In this document: one piece after another, positions 25,540 to 35,127 of the stretch | How the letters are laid out: the number at the start of each line of letters is the position of its first letter | How positions within the stretch are numbered: position 1 is the first letter of the stretch | Source of the DNA: Herbidospora sakaeratensis | GTDB lineage: Bacteria > Actinomycetota > Actinomycetes > Streptosporangiales > Streptosporangiaceae | Direction of reading: 5' to 3' | NCBI RefSeq assembly: GCF_001570525.1 | Contig: NZ_BBXC01000014.1 | Location: 83,458 to 147,457, forward strand | DNA length: 64,000 bases | The notes under the pieces: generated by a model | The model's database searches: none | What the model was told of the DNA's origin: nothing | The model's input: the letters and a program-made list of their open reading frames with translations, nothing else | Position numbers and translations under genes: made by a program

Positions 25540-26844
25540 TCAGTGGGACAGGAAGGCCGACAACTGCGGCGAGTACGTCGTGTGCAGCACCAGCGTCGCC
25601 GCCCCCACCACGGCGGCGTCGGCGCCCAGGGGAGAGGCGGCCACGTCGACGACCCGGATGTGCCGCGACAGCGGCCGGGTGGCCAGCGCGGCCGCGACGG
25701 CGGCGGCGAAGCGGTCTTCGACGTGCTCGATGCCGTGGCCGCCCAGGACGATGAGGTCGACGTCGACGAAGTTGGCGACGCTGACGGCGACCGAGGCGAC
25801 GTGCCCGGCGGCCTCGTCGACGACCTCGACGGCGACGGGGTCTCCGTCGGCCGCCGCGCGCAGCACCGCGGCGTGGTCGACGGCGGCCGGGTCGAGGCGG
25901 AACCGTTCGGCCAGCACGCCGGCCCGGCCGGCGGCGAGCCGCGCGTGCGTCTGGGCCACCAGCGCCGACGGGTTGACGAGACGTTCGAGGCAGCCGTGGT
26001 TGCCGCAGTAGCACTCGGGGCCGTCGGCGAGCACGGTGGAGTGGCCGAACTCGCCGGCGTTCAGCGAACCGCCCCGGTAGACCTGGTGGTTCAGGATGAG
26101 CCCGCCGCCGATGCCGGTGCCGAAGTAGAGGTAGGCGAAGTGGGCCACCCCCTTGCCCGCGCCCGACCACCGTTCGGCGACGGCGGCGGCGGTGGCGTCG
26201 TTGTCGAGCGTGACGGGCAGCCCGGTGGCCTCGGCGAGCATGCGCTGCACCGGCACCCGCGTCCAGTTGGCGAGTTGCGGCGGGGCCACGATCAGGCCGC
26301 GGTTCTGGTCGAGCGGCCCGGGCGCGGCCAGGCCGACGCCGAGGACGCGTCCAGGAGGAACCTGCGATTCGGCGAGCACCTCGTCGACGAGCGCGGCCAT
26401 CGCGGCGACGACGTCGGCCGGGTCGGTGCCCGCGGTCACCGGCCGGCGCCGGACGGCCAGCGGCCGGCCGAGCAGGTCGACCACCGTGCAGGTGAGCTTG
26501 ACGGGATCGAAGTGCACGCCGACCGCCGCCCGCGCGTCGGGATTGAGCCGGAGCGTGGTGCGCGGCTTGCCGCCGTTGAGCACGCGGCTGGCGCCGTCCT
26601 CCCGCACCATGCCCTCGTCGATGAGCCGGCGGACGATGCCGGAGACGGTCTGCGGGGTGAGCCCGGTGCGTTCGGCGATCTCGACGCGGCTGATGCCATC
26701 GGCGAGCTGGATTTGGTCAAGCACCACAGCCTGGTTGTATCGTCCCACTTTGGGGAGATTTGTACCTGCCTGTCGCACTCGGGGTCCTTCCTGCTCGTCT
26801 GTCGGGTCACAGTCTGCACCAGAGCGTTGACTTAGTAAATCCAT
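25540..26844 (-). CDS. ROK-family transcriptional regulator (sugar-responsive)
   Basis: 434 aa from ATG 26844. Alternatives exist downstream; this one has GAAGGACC upstream. N-terminal HTH: RYNQAVVLDQIQLADGISR and VEIAERTGLTPQTVSGIVRRL. A ROK kinase-like domain follows with GVGLAAPGPLD, the DNDATAAAVAE segment, YLYFGTGIGGG, EFGHSTV and the zinc site CYCGNHGC. The presence of the HTH makes it a regulator rather than a glucokinase. Divergent from mmsABE/chvE; palindromes between them suggest it represses the sugar importer and itself. Confidence 0.9.
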   Translation of the reverse strand: MDLLSQRSGADCDPTDEQEGPRVRQAGTNLPKVGRYNQAVVLDQIQLADGISRVEIAERTGLTPQTVSGIVRRLIDEGMVREDGASRVLNGGKPRTTLRLNPDARAAVGVHFDPVKLTCTVVDLLGRPLAVRRRPVTAGTDPADVVAAMAALVDEVLAESQVPPGRVLGVGLAAPGPLDQNRGLIVAPPQLANWTRVPVQRMLAEATGLPVTLDNDATAAAVAERWSGAGKGVAHFAYLYFGTGIGGGLILNHQVYRGGSLNAGEFGHSTVLADGPECYCGNHGCLERLVNPSALVAQTHARLAAGRAGVLAERFRLDPAAVDHAAVLRAAADGDPVAVEVVDEAAGHVASVAVSVANFVDVDLIVLGGHGIEHVEDRFAAAVAAALATRPLSRHIRVVDVAASPLGADAAVVGAATLVLHTTYSPQLSAFLSH

Positions 26845-26883
26845 TGGATTTAAGGTCCTTCGGATAGATCTAACAACTAAGTC
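26829..26883. promoter_or_regulatory. ROK operator region
   Basis: Palindrome AAATCCA-T-TGGATTT at 26837-26851, centred on the regulator's start codon. It is flanked by a wide inverted repeat GACTTAGT (26829-26836) / ACTAAGTC (26876-26883). AT-rich compared with the surroundings. Confidence 0.55.
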
Positions 26884-26924
26884 ATGAAACAAGTGAGGCA
26901 AGTTGTGACCAGGGAGACTCGTCC

Positions 26925-28472
26925 ATGACGAGCGCGCCGGTCCTGCTGGAGATGCGGTCGATCACCAAGACGTTCCCCGGTGTCACCGCGCTGTCCGACG
27001 TGAACCTCGAGGTCCGGCAGGGCGAGATCCACGCGATCTGCGGGGAGAACGGCGCCGGCAAGTCGACGCTCATGAAGGTGCTCAGCGGCGTCCATCCCCA
27101 CGGGACCTACACCGGTGACATCGTCTACCAGGGCGAGCAGGTGCGGTTCTCCGACATCCGCGCCAGCGAGCAGGCCGGCATCGTCATCATCCACCAGGAG
27201 CTCGCGCTGGTGCCGGGCATGTCGATCACCGAGAACATCTTCCTCGGCAACGAACCGCGCGGCCGGTTCGGGATCGACTGGAAGGCGGCCCAGCGCCGGG
27301 CGCTCGAACTGATGGAGCAGGTCGGCCTCCAGGAGGACCCCGACACCCTCGTCAAGGACATCGGCGTCGGCAAGCAGCAGCTCGTCGAGATCGCCAAGGC
27401 GTTCGCCAAGGACGTCAAGCTGCTGATCCTGGACGAGCCGACGGCGGCCCTCAACGAAGCCGACTCGCGGCACCTGCTCGACCTGCTGCGCGGCATCCGC
27501 GGCCGGGGCGTGACCTCGATCATCATCTCCCACAAGCTCAACGAGATCGAGGCCGTCGCCGACACCATCACCATCCTCCGCGACGGCCGCACGATCGAGA
27601 GCCTGGACGTCAAGGCCGACGGCGTCAACGAGGACCGCATCGTGCGCGGCATGGTCGGCCGCGAGCTGCACAGCCGCTTCCCGGAGCACACGCCGAAGAT
27701 CGGCGAGGTCTTCTTCGAGGTGCGCGACTGGACGGTCCGCCACCCGATCTCGGCCGACCGGCTGGTGTGCAAGGGGTCGAGCTTCACCGTCCGGCGCGGC
27801 GAGATCGTCGGGTTCGCCGGCCTCATGGGCGCCGGGCGCACCGAGCTGGCGATGAGCCTGTTCGGCCGCTCCTACGGCGTCTACCTGAGCGGCCAGATCT
27901 TCAAGGACGGCGAGGAGGTCCGGCTGCGCACCGTCTCCGACGCCATCGCGCACGGCCTCGCGTACGTCAGCGAGGACCGCAAGGCGATCGGCCTCAACCT
28001 GCTCGACGACATCAAGACCTCGATGGTCGCGGCCAAACTGTCGAAGGTCGCCCACCACGGCGTCATCGACCCGGTGCGCGAGTACCGCTACGCCGAGGAG
28101 TACCGGCAGAGCCTGCGGGTCAAGACCCCCAACGTCGACGAGGGCGTGACGAAGCTCTCGGGCGGCAACCAGCAGAAGGTCGTGCTGGCCAAGTGGATGT
28201 TCACCGACCCCGACCTGCTGATCCTCGACGAACCCACCCGGGGCATCGACGTGGGCGCCAAGTACGAGATCTACGGGATCATCCAGCGGCTCGCCGACCA
28301 GGGCAAGGGCGTCATCGTCATCTCCTCCGAGCTGCCCGAGCTCATCGGCCTGTGCGACCGCATCTACACGGTCTTCGAGGGCACCGTCACCGGCGAGGTC
28401 TCCCGCGCCGAGGCCGACCCGGAACTCCTCATGAAACAGATGACCTCTACCAAGAAGACGCCGATCCGATGA
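26925..28472 (+). CDS. mmsA: multiple-monosaccharide ABC importer, ATPase (duplicated NBD)
   Basis: 515 aa. Two ABC domains: the first with Walker [15 protein letters not shown] and Walker [12 protein letters not shown], the second with [14 protein letters not shown] and [14 protein letters not shown]. The second lacks a good Walker A ([12 protein letters not shown]), as usual in this class. The stretch [17 protein letters not shown] matches the MmsA/GguA group for xylose, glucose, galactose and arabinose import. ATG 26925 has AGGGAGA upstream. First gene of the importer operon. Confidence 0.9.
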   Translation: MTSAPVLLEMRSITKTFPGVTALSDVNLEVRQGEIHAICGENGAGKSTLMKVLSGVHPHGTYTGDIVYQGEQVRFSDIRASEQAGIVIIHQELALVPGMSITENIFLGNEPRGRFGIDWKAAQRRALELMEQVGLQEDPDTLVKDIGVGKQQLVEIAKAFAKDVKLLILDEPTAALNEADSRHLLDLLRGIRGRGVTSIIISHKLNEIEAVADTITILRDGRTIESLDVKADGVNEDRIVRGMVGRELHSRFPEHTPKIGEVFFEVRDWTVRHPISADRLVCKGSSFTVRRGEIVGFAGLMGAGRTELAMSLFGRSYGVYLSGQIFKDGEEVRLRTVSDAIAHGLAYVSEDRKAIGLNLLDDIKTSMVAAKLSKVAHHGVIDPVREYRYAEEYRQSLRVKTPNVDEGVTKLSGGNQQKVVLAKWMFTDPDLLILDEPTRGIDVGAKYEIYGIIQRLADQGKGVIVISSELPELIGLCDRIYTVFEGTVTGEVSRAEADPELLMKQMTSTKKTPIR

Positions 28473-29767
28473 GCCGAATCAAAGACCTCCAGAAGAACCT
28501 GTTCGGGGGCACCACCTCCAACGCCCGCCAGTTCGGCATGATCTTCACGCTCGTGGCCATCGTGCTGCTGTTCCAGATCTGGACCGACGGCCTGACGCTG
28601 ACCTCGGGGAACCTGATCGCCGTCGTCAGCCAGTACTCCTACATCCTCATCCTGGCCATCGGCATGCTGATGGTGATCGTGGCCGGGCACATCGACCTGT
28701 CGGTCGGCTCGGTCGCCGCCTTCACCGGCATCGTGGTGGCCAAGGCCATGCAGGAGTTCTCCCTGCCGTGGCCGGTCGGCATCCTGCTCGGGCTGGCCGT
28801 CGGCGCGCTGATCGGCGCCTGGCAGGGCTTCTGGGTCGCGTACGTCGGGGTGCCGGCGTTCATCGTGACGCTGGCCGGCATGCTGCTGTTCCGCGGCGGC
28901 AACCAGTACATCGGCAACGCCGACACCGTCCCGGTGTCGGAGGGCTTCCGGACGATCGGCGCCGGCTTCCTCCCCGAAGTGGGCCCGGACACCGGGTACA
29001 ACAACCTGACGCTGCTGCTCGGCCTGGCCGCGTGCGCGGGCGTGATCTGGCGCGAGCTCAAGTCGCGCCAGACCCGGCGCGAGATGAACGCCGACGTCGC
29101 GCCGATGTGGATCTCGGTGCTGCGCATGGCGGTCATGGTCGGCGTCATCGTCTTCGCCACGCTGCGCTTCGCCGGGGGCCGCGTCGGCACCAGCCTGCCG
29201 ATCTCCGGCATCATCCTGATCGTGCTGGTGCTGGCGTACAGCCACTACACCCGCAACACCATCGGCGGCCGCCACATCTACGCGGTCGGCGGCAACTCCC
29301 GCGCCGCCGAACTGTCGGGCGTCAAGCTCCGGCGGGTCAACTTCCTCGTCATGATGAACATGTCCGTCCTGGCCGCGCTGGCCGGGATGATCTTCGTGGC
29401 GCGGTCGTCCGCCTCCGGCCCGCAGGACGGCCTGAGCTGGGAGCTCGACGCCATCGCGGCCGTCTTCATCGGCGGCGCGGCCGTCTCGGGCGGCCTCGGC
29501 ACCATCAGCGGCTCGATCGTCGGCGGCCTGGTCATGGCCCTGCTGAACAACGGCCTGCAGCTCGAAGGCGTCGGCTCCGACATGGTCCAGATCATCAAGG
29601 GCCTGGTCCTGCTGCTGGCGGTCGCCTTCGACGTCTACAACAAGAGCCAGGGCCGGTTCTCGATCATCGGGTCGCTGATGCGCCCCTTCCGCCGGGACGA
29701 TCCGCCCCCGCCCACCGACCGGCCCTCACCGGCCTCCGACGCCGGCAAGGCCCCGGTCGCCGGCTGA
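28469..29767 (+). CDS. mmsB: multiple-monosaccharide ABC importer, permease
   Basis: 432 aa with about ten helices. ATG overlaps the mmsA stop (ATGA). Family stretches [21 protein letters not shown] (first conserved loop), [20 protein letters not shown]-like segment near residue 330, and [18 protein letters not shown]. The central insertion between helices (about 175-215, [13 protein letters not shown]) is typical of the GguB/MmsB subtype. The C-terminal tail is Pro-rich. Confidence 0.9.
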   Translation: MSRIKDLQKNLFGGTTSNARQFGMIFTLVAIVLLFQIWTDGLTLTSGNLIAVVSQYSYILILAIGMLMVIVAGHIDLSVGSVAAFTGIVVAKAMQEFSLPWPVGILLGLAVGALIGAWQGFWVAYVGVPAFIVTLAGMLLFRGGNQYIGNADTVPVSEGFRTIGAGFLPEVGPDTGYNNLTLLLGLAACAGVIWRELKSRQTRREMNADVAPMWISVLRMAVMVGVIVFATLRFAGGRVGTSLPISGIILIVLVLAYSHYTRNTIGGRHIYAVGGNSRAAELSGVKLRRVNFLVMMNMSVLAALAGMIFVARSSASGPQDGLSWELDAIAAVFIGGAAVSGGLGTISGSIVGGLVMALLNNGLQLEGVGSDMVQIIKGLVLLLAVAFDVYNKSQGRFSIIGSLMRPFRRDDPPPPTDRPSPASDAGKAPVAG

Positions 29768-29834
29768 CCACCTCCCCGGGCGCGCGTTCCCCACGCCGCT
29801 CGTGACATCACCTCCAAGAAGGGCACGTTTCACC

Positions 29835-30956
29835 ATGCGGAAATATCTGACCAGGAGCGTCGCGCTGATCGGCGCCGTGGCGCTGCTCACGCTGAGCGCC
29901 TGTTTCTCCGAGCGGGAAGGCGCCCCCGCCGCCGGCGCCAGCGGCAGCGCCGCCCCGGCCAAGGGCTTCGCCGCCGACGCCCTCATCGGCGTGGCCCTGC
30001 CCTCGAAGACCTCCGAGAACTGGGTCCTCGCCGGCGACCTCTTCACCAACGGCCTCAAGGAGGCCGGCTTCACCTCCGACGTCCAGTACGCGGGCGCCTC
30101 CACCACCGTCGCCGACCAGCAGGCCCAGATCTCGGCCATGGTCACCAAGGGCGCCAAGGTCATCGTCATCGGCGCCACCGACGCCGCCCAGCTGACCACC
30201 CAGGTCAAGCAGGCCAAGGAGGCCGGCGCGGTCGTCATCGCCTACGACCGGCTGATCACCAACACCCCCGACGTCGACTACTACATCGCCTTCGACAACT
30301 TCAAGGTCGGCCAGCTCCAGGGCCAGGCGCTCCTGGACGGCATGAAGGCCAAGAAGCCCGAAGGCCCGTGGACGGTCGAACTGTTCTCCGGCTCGCCGGA
30401 CGACAACAACTCGGGCGTGTTCTTCAACGGCGCGATGGACGTCCTCAAGCCCGCCATCGACAGCGGCGACGTCGTCGTCGGCTCGGGCCAGACCGACATC
30501 AAGCAGACCGCCATCCAGGGCTGGAAGGCCGAGAACGCCCAGTCGCGCATGGACTCGCTGCTGACCTCGACGTACAACGGCGACAAGAAACTCGACGGCG
30601 TCCTCTCGCCGAACGACACGCTGGCCCGCGCCATCATCACCTCGGTGAAGGGCGCCGGCAAGGACATCCCGGTCGTGACCGGCCAGGACTCGGAGGTCGA
30701 GTCGGTCAAGTCGATCATGGCCGGCGAGCAGTACTCGACGATCAACAAGGACACCCGCAAGCTGGTGGCCGAGACGATCGGGATGGTCAAGTCGCTGCAG
30801 GCCGGCACCGAGCCGACGATCAACGACAAGGACTCGTACGACAACGGCCAGAAGGTCGTGCCGGCCTACCTGCTGCCGCCGGTCATCGTGACGAAGGACA
30901 ACGCCGCCGAGTCGTACGCCAACGACCCCAAGCTGGCTCCCTTGACGCAGGGCTGA
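29835..30956 (+). CDS. chvE: multiple-monosaccharide-binding lipoprotein
   Basis: 373 aa from ATG 29835 (an in-frame upstream ATG at 29802 would spoil the signal peptide). Lipobox LLTLSAC with Cys at residue 23. The mature protein is a periplasmic-binding-protein type I fold: LIGVALPSKTSENWVLAGDLF, VIVIGATDAAQLTTQVKQA, YDRLITNTPDVDYYIAFDN, VVTGQDSEVESVKSIMAG. This is the ChvE/MmsE pattern. Delivers sugars to MmsAB. Confidence 0.9.
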   Translation: MRKYLTRSVALIGAVALLTLSACFSEREGAPAAGASGSAAPAKGFAADALIGVALPSKTSENWVLAGDLFTNGLKEAGFTSDVQYAGASTTVADQQAQISAMVTKGAKVIVIGATDAAQLTTQVKQAKEAGAVVIAYDRLITNTPDVDYYIAFDNFKVGQLQGQALLDGMKAKKPEGPWTVELFSGSPDDNNSGVFFNGAMDVLKPAIDSGDVVVGSGQTDIKQTAIQGWKAENAQSRMDSLLTSTYNGDKKLDGVLSPNDTLARAIITSVKGAGKDIPVVTGQDSEVESVKSIMAGEQYSTINKDTRKLVAETIGMVKSLQAGTEPTINDKDSYDNGQKVVPAYLLPPVIVTKDNAAESYANDPKLAPLTQG

Positions 30957-31309
30957 TCCCGGCGTTTCTCGCTCGCCTCGGCGGCGGCCCGTCTGGCTTT
31001 TACGGCCGGAGAACGGGCAACCGCCGAGGAAGGCACAATTTGCAGGGCCGTCGGCACCGAGGGCGTCGGAGTCCGCGGTCGACCTGGAGGCCGCTCGGGA
31101 CTTGAAGCGCGGGCTCGTCGGCCGACCACCTCGGCGGTTCGACCCGGCTGCCTGATTCTTGTTGAGCTTGGCGGCGGTGCTTTGCGGTTCAGGACGTGCA
31201 GCCTGACGCCGATCAGAGGGCTTCCAGGTCCGCGCGGACGAGCTCGCCCCGTCGCAGGCCAGGGCCGATGATGTGGCTGATCACGCCGCGTGACATGGGC
31301 GCGCGGTGA
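30957..31309. other. intergenic between importer and secreted protein
   Basis: No gene seen. A minus-strand stretch near 31215-31285 reads ISHIIGPGLRRGELVRADLEAL before a stop when split into two parts. It resembles the helix of tyrosine recombinases around the first catalytic Arg, but it is too short to call. No clear terminator after the importer operon. Confidence 0.35.
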
Positions 31310-32083
31310 TCACTCCTTGAGCAGGACGTTCGAGACCGTGCCGGCCGGAGGCGCCTTGATGGACACCTTCGCGCCCCAACCGGAGTATGTGGTGACGGTG
31401 CGGAGATCCACTCGGTCCCAGCCTCGGTCGGGAATGAGGTTCTCCCCGTTGACGTCCGTCACCAGGTGCTTGGGGAGGTTCCGGGCGTCGAGCGTGAGCT
31501 GGTAGCGCAGATTCGCGGTGGCCGCGAACTCGCGACGGTCGCCGACGGCCCGCCGCAACCACGGCGAGATGTCGTGCAGCTCGGACAGGTTGATCCATCC
31601 GCTGTACACGCGACCCGACCGCCTGCCGTGGCGGAGCAGCATGTCGAGCGTCGCCGTCTCACCGGGATAGACGAGCTGGCCGAATATCGTGGCGCTCCCA
31701 CTGGGCCGGCCGTTCTTCTCGACGAACCACGTCTTCCCTTCGGGGACCTCGTACCCGAGCCCCTTGGTGTACGACGTCTTCCCGATCATGATGGCCCGGC
31801 CGGGCGACAGGACCTCCGGATGCAGGTCGGGCCCCTGCCCGAAGAACTCCGCACTGATGTCGGATGCGGCGAGACGTACCCCGCCACCGAATTGAAGCCG
31901 GCCTTTGCGGGCGACGAACTTCTCTCTTGTCTCTCCGACGATCGATGTGGTGTCGACGAACGCCACCCCCCGCCCGGCGTACACCCGCTTGTCCAGCGCG
32001 GCGAGGGGATCGGCCGCGGCCTGGACGGGCGCCACGGGTAAGAGAACAACTGCCACCACGGCAGTGACGATCAGACGTTTCAT
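31310..32083 (-). CDS. secreted protein of unknown function (LolA/LprG-like pattern)
   Basis: 257 aa with a signal peptide (MKRLIVTAVVAVVLLPVAPVQA). The mature part is beta-rich and lacks cysteines. It includes DISAEFFGQGPDLH, IMIGKTSYTKGLGYEVPEGK with TWFVEKNG, LDMLLRHGR, LRYQLTLDARNLP and a final YSGWGAKVSIKAPP. Alternating strands ending in '..Y.gWG..v.i.aPp' are seen in actinomycete secreted proteins that look like lipid-carrier (LolA/LprG) folds. I know no assigned role. Single gene. Confidence 0.6.
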   Translation of the reverse strand: MKRLIVTAVVAVVLLPVAPVQAAADPLAALDKRVYAGRGVAFVDTTSIVGETREKFVARKGRLQFGGGVRLAASDISAEFFGQGPDLHPEVLSPGRAIMIGKTSYTKGLGYEVPEGKTWFVEKNGRPSGSATIFGQLVYPGETATLDMLLRHGRRSGRVYSGWINLSELHDISPWLRRAVGDRREFAATANLRYQLTLDARNLPKHLVTDVNGENLIPDRGWDRVDLRTVTTYSGWGAKVSIKAPPAGTVSNVLLKE

Positions 32084-32429
32084 GCCGGGGATTCTCGCCC
32101 ACCTTGATCAAGAAAAGTTAGCGAGGGCCGGATACGCCGGGAGAGACCTCAAAACGGAAGCTGTCGCGCCGAAGAATTCCAGGTTGGCCGGGGCGGACGG
32201 TCGAAGTCGCCGAGGAGCGGGAGTAGACGGGCCAGTCACGTCGCGTCCGTTTTTACGACCGCATAGCGGGCGGCCAGGAGGCTTCGTCCGGCTGTAATTT
32301 ACATGCCCACCACCAGGAAACAGCATGATGACCTGGATTCCGATGACCGAGTGGTCAATGCCGTCTTCGCCCTGATCTCTTCGAAAGTTATCCTCGCCCG
32401 GTCGAACGGTCCGTCCCTGGAGGAGAAGC

Positions 32430-32735
32430 ATGCAAAAAGAAAATCGGCTTCGCCGGCTCGTCCTCGTCTCAGCGGTTGTGGCGGCCGGCTTGGCGACCAC
32501 ACCCATGGCCGCACACGCCGACGGCTATGACACTCCCCGTAGCGCCACCGCCACAGGGGCGGGCAGCACCTACGCGGCCGGATACGCGGCGGCCGAGCAG
32601 CGGGCCCGGGCGGCCGTCCTCGCGGTCGGCCATGACTGCGACTCCGGGACCTATCAGACCCAATCGACCTATGTCTCCCCGGGCGGCGGCACGTGGGTCT
32701 TCCAGTCCACCCACCACGCCATGTGCGTCGACTGA
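32430..32735 (+). CDS. small secreted protein, two cysteines
   Basis: 101 aa with GGAGGAGAA 6 nt before ATG 32430. Clear signal peptide (RRLVLVSAVVAAGLATTPMAAHA). The mature ~70 aa is Ala/Gly/Thr/Tyr-rich with just two cysteines (HDCDSG and HAMCVD at the very end), likely a disulfide. No family recognised. A terminal 'H-x-M-C-V-D' is unusual. Preceded by a 346-bp gap in which I see no gene. Confidence 0.65.
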   Translation: MQKENRLRRLVLVSAVVAAGLATTPMAAHADGYDTPRSATATGAGSTYAAGYAAAEQRARAAVLAVGHDCDSGTYQTQSTYVSPGGGTWVFQSTHHAMCVD

Positions 32736-32926
32736 TCAAACGCGTCCTCTGCCGGGCGGCCCCCTACGTGGTCCCTTCGCGTTCACGGTGTAACACGCGG
32801 AATCGGCGTTTGGGTGAGGTTTGCAAAGGACGATTTCCGAATCCTGCCGGGGCGCAAAGTGAAACGGTGCCGGTAAGGGTGGCCGCTCGCCCCGGCAAGG
32901 CCGGAGAATCGCTCTATGGCCTCAGT

Positions 32927-33003
32927 GAGCGAATGCGAGAGCATCCCGAGCAAGACGAGGCCGTTCCAAGGAGCACGAGGGGCGGAGCCCGTCGCCAGGA
33001 GCG
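32927..33003. repeat. dispersed GAGCGAAGCGAG-type repeat, diverged copy
   Basis: 77 bp that align without gaps, with about ten mismatches, to 37235-37311, and similarly to 62801-62876. Unlike the other full copies it is not next to a tRNA, and it marks the left side of the degraded region that ends at tRNA-Val(GAC). Confidence 0.7.
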
Positions 33004-33325
33004 CCGGCGCCCCCGGGAGATGCTGCACGGCACCACCGGCCCCGACCCCGGAGGTCGACCAGTTGCCGGCCGACCTCGCCGACACCTCACTGATCAGCTT
33101 CGATGCACCGCCTGACCAGCCGGGTCCTGCGTGAGCTCGCCCACGATCACACCACTACCGACGACTGCGGATGGCGACAACAGCGAGACGCCAACCGTCT
33201 GGTCCGGGTCCTGAACAGCGTCGTCGAACTGCTGGACCGCCCGTGTCGTTCTCGCCGGCCCTCTGGACGCGCTATAGCGGGACGGGGCGCGTGAGTAGAT
33301 GGCTATGGACCGGGCCGCTGCTCGA

Positions 33326-33436
33326 TGATTTTTCGACGTGGTCAAGCTGCTAGACGGGTTGCGGCGGGTAGGGGTGCACGATCAGGTCATCACGCTTGCT
33401 GAGTGGCTTTCTGCCGCAGGTTGTTTCGAGCAATAA
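33326..33436 (+). pseudogene. 3' remnant of an actinomycete helical-repeat protein
   Basis: The frame ending at TAA 33434 reads VVKLLDGLRRVGVHDQVITL and AEWLSAAGCFEQ. This resembles the ~30-aa repeats ('LLDALREAGAHEQAAALADRLPAAG') found at the end of large tandem-repeat proteins in Streptomyces relatives. A TGA (33326) directly upstream closes the frame, so only the last repeat survives. Confidence 0.4.
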
Positions 33437-34197
33437 GCGGCTGTCGTAGAAACTCGGAGCGGTTCAAAAATTCGGGCGAGAACTGAATCGCGATTCGGTT
33501 CCTTCGTGGAGGCGGGAGATGTGGAGTGGCTGATAACCAGCACTGCCATGCACCGCCCGCTTCTGCGTCACCACAACGCTGAAACCCGTGCGCGTGAGCA
33601 CTGCCCGCCCAGATCCGCAGCGTTGGAAAGGCTTGGTCGGCGGCGATGGATGCACCGGTGTCACGCGAGTCGTCCGACCGGGTCGCGAAGTCCTCACACT
33701 GGCCGCACCCTGAGGCAGGGGATTGACGGCCTCCACTATGCCCGCTGACTCGGGCCGGGAAGCCTGTCCGAGCATGTTCGCCGCGGCATATCGATCTGAG
33801 CCAAGGCCGGTCCGGATGCCGAGCAGCAGGGCTGACTCGAGAAGAACGACCGTGGCAATAGCGGATCGACATGGGATATCGGGCGGTTCCCCAAGGTAGT
33901 TGTTCGGTCAAATCAACTAGATCAATATTGGCGCTCTATCGCAGGTGCAGCTCAAGTGGCTGCGGAGGGTTTCGTCAGAGGAAGTTCTTCGGCGGCGAAC
34001 GTGTTCAATGAGGTTGCAAAAGGCGGAAGAAAACAACTCAAACAATGGTTTCGGGAGTTCGGATTCTCCCCGTCAACGCTCGACTAGGTGTGCCGAGCCA
34101 ATTGTATTGCAGACTGCAGCAAAATCCGGAAAAACTAGATTGCCGCGCAACGCCTTGTGGTCAGTAAGGTGAAAGGAAGTTTTGGCAAGCCGGGTCA

Positions 34198-35082
34198 GTG
34201 GTAGTCGGAACTTTTTCGGCGCTACAGGTCACGTACCAGAGCATCACGGGATTAGCCATGGCAGCAGCAGAAGGTAGCGAGCCCCGCGAGACGGATGACG
34301 GCACCCAATCGCCGGAGCCGTCGTCCAAGGAAACCGGGGACTCCTCTTCTGGTGCTCCCGGAGCATCCGGCGGAGGGGATTCGGGAGGGGCCTCCTCTGG
34401 CGGTGCCGCCGGCGACACCAGTGGCGGGGCATCTGAAGAGGACTCCTCCGGCGGCTCTGGGTACACGGGCGGCGGCGGGGAGTTCGGCGGCGGAGGCGCG
34501 AGTGGCGACTATGGGCCACCGGATTCCGGAGACGCCTCGACTGACGGCGCCGGCGATACCAGCGACGGGGATTCTTCCTCCGGTGCCCCTGGAGCATCTG
34601 GTGGGGAGGATTCCGGCGGCGCGGCTTCCGGCGGCTCTGGTTACTCAGGCGGCGGCGGAACGTCTGGTGGCGGGGGTTCGACTGACGACTATGGGGCACC
34701 GGATGATCCACTACCGGACCCCGGATCAGAACCATCACCGGACCCCGGATCGGGACCGTCACCGGATCCTGGATCGGAACCACAACCGGATCCCGGTGCG
34801 TCATCGTCAACGCCTGATCCTGGGCCGCCGACTGATCGGCCGGACCCGCCTGATCCTGGGCCGCCGACTGATCGGCCGGACCCGCCTGATCCTGGGCCGC
34901 CGACTGATCGGCCCGATCCGCCTGATCCTGGGCCGCCGACTGATCCGTTTCCGGGGCCGCCCGATCCTGGGCCGCCGAGCGATCCGTTTCCGGGGCCGCC
35001 GGACCCTGGGCCGGGGAGTGATCCGTTCCCAGGATCTCCGGGTGATCCGTCATCGGGGTCACCGCCGCCGGACTCGTTCTAA
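34198..35082 (+). CDS. low-complexity Gly/Ser-Pro/Asp protein
   Basis: 294 aa if GTG 34198 is used; ATG 34258 is an alternative, and the first would include a TTA codon (34252-34254), a possible bldA control. The N-terminal half is acidic Gly/Ser-rich with an internal duplication (SSSGAPGASGGGDSGG at ~50 and SSSGAPGASGGEDSGG at ~132). The C-terminal half is Pro/Asp-rich: PDPGSEPSPDPGSGP-type, then three near-perfect 12-aa units PDPGPPTDRPDP and 13-aa units with PFPGP. There is no signal peptide or membrane helix. It is likely disordered, perhaps a spacer or surface polymer. Followed after 45 bp by a membrane-anchored protein on the same strand. Confidence 0.65.
   Translation: MVVGTFSALQVTYQSITGLAMAAAEGSEPRETDDGTQSPEPSSKETGDSSSGAPGASGGGDSGGASSGGAAGDTSGGASEEDSSGGSGYTGGGGEFGGGGASGDYGPPDSGDASTDGAGDTSDGDSSSGAPGASGGEDSGGAASGGSGYSGGGGTSGGGGSTDDYGAPDDPLPDPGSEPSPDPGSGPSPDPGSEPQPDPGASSSTPDPGPPTDRPDPPDPGPPTDRPDPPDPGPPTDRPDPPDPGPPTDPFPGPPDPGPPSDPFPGPPDPGPGSDPFPGSPGDPSSGSPPPDSF
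34813..35036 (+). repeat. in-frame 36/39-bp tandem repeats
   Basis: A 36-bp unit begins at 34813, 34849 and 34885 (first two identical). It then grades into 39-bp units from 34921. All are multiples of three and encode PDPGPPTDRPDP or PDPGPPTDPFPGP. This is a coding repeat, not a CRISPR. Prone to copy-number change. Confidence 0.85.
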
Positions 35083-35127
35083 GGCACGTCTTGCCTAGGC
35101 GATGCTCGATCTATGGAGTGATGGAAA

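Larger units (their letters stand above)
32736..34197. other. gene-poor, degraded stretch
   Basis: About 1.46 kb, lower in GC, without a convincing intact gene. It contains a copy of a dispersed repeat (32927-33003) and the 3' remnant of a repeat-protein gene (33326-33436). From 33440 to 34197 I see nothing interpretable. Confidence 0.5.

Noticed and set aside
31215-31285. Possible tyrosine-recombinase fragment (LRRGELVRADLEAL-like) on the minus strand
   Set aside because: Only about 20 residues match the pattern; no further domain on either side.
33390-34197. Several short frames in the gene-poor stretch
   Set aside because: No ribosome sites, no consistent codon bias, no recognisable motifs.
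34813-35036. Regularly spaced repeats resembling a CRISPR array
   Set aside because: Units are contiguous 36/39-bp in-frame coding repeats with no unique spacers and no cas genes.
34244-35062. Minus-strand frame opposite the low-complexity protein
   Set aside because: Mirror of the tandem repeats (Ala/Asp/Gln-rich AAQDQA units); no start context or family. The plus strand has a better context with the following gene, although I cannot fully exclude the reverse.
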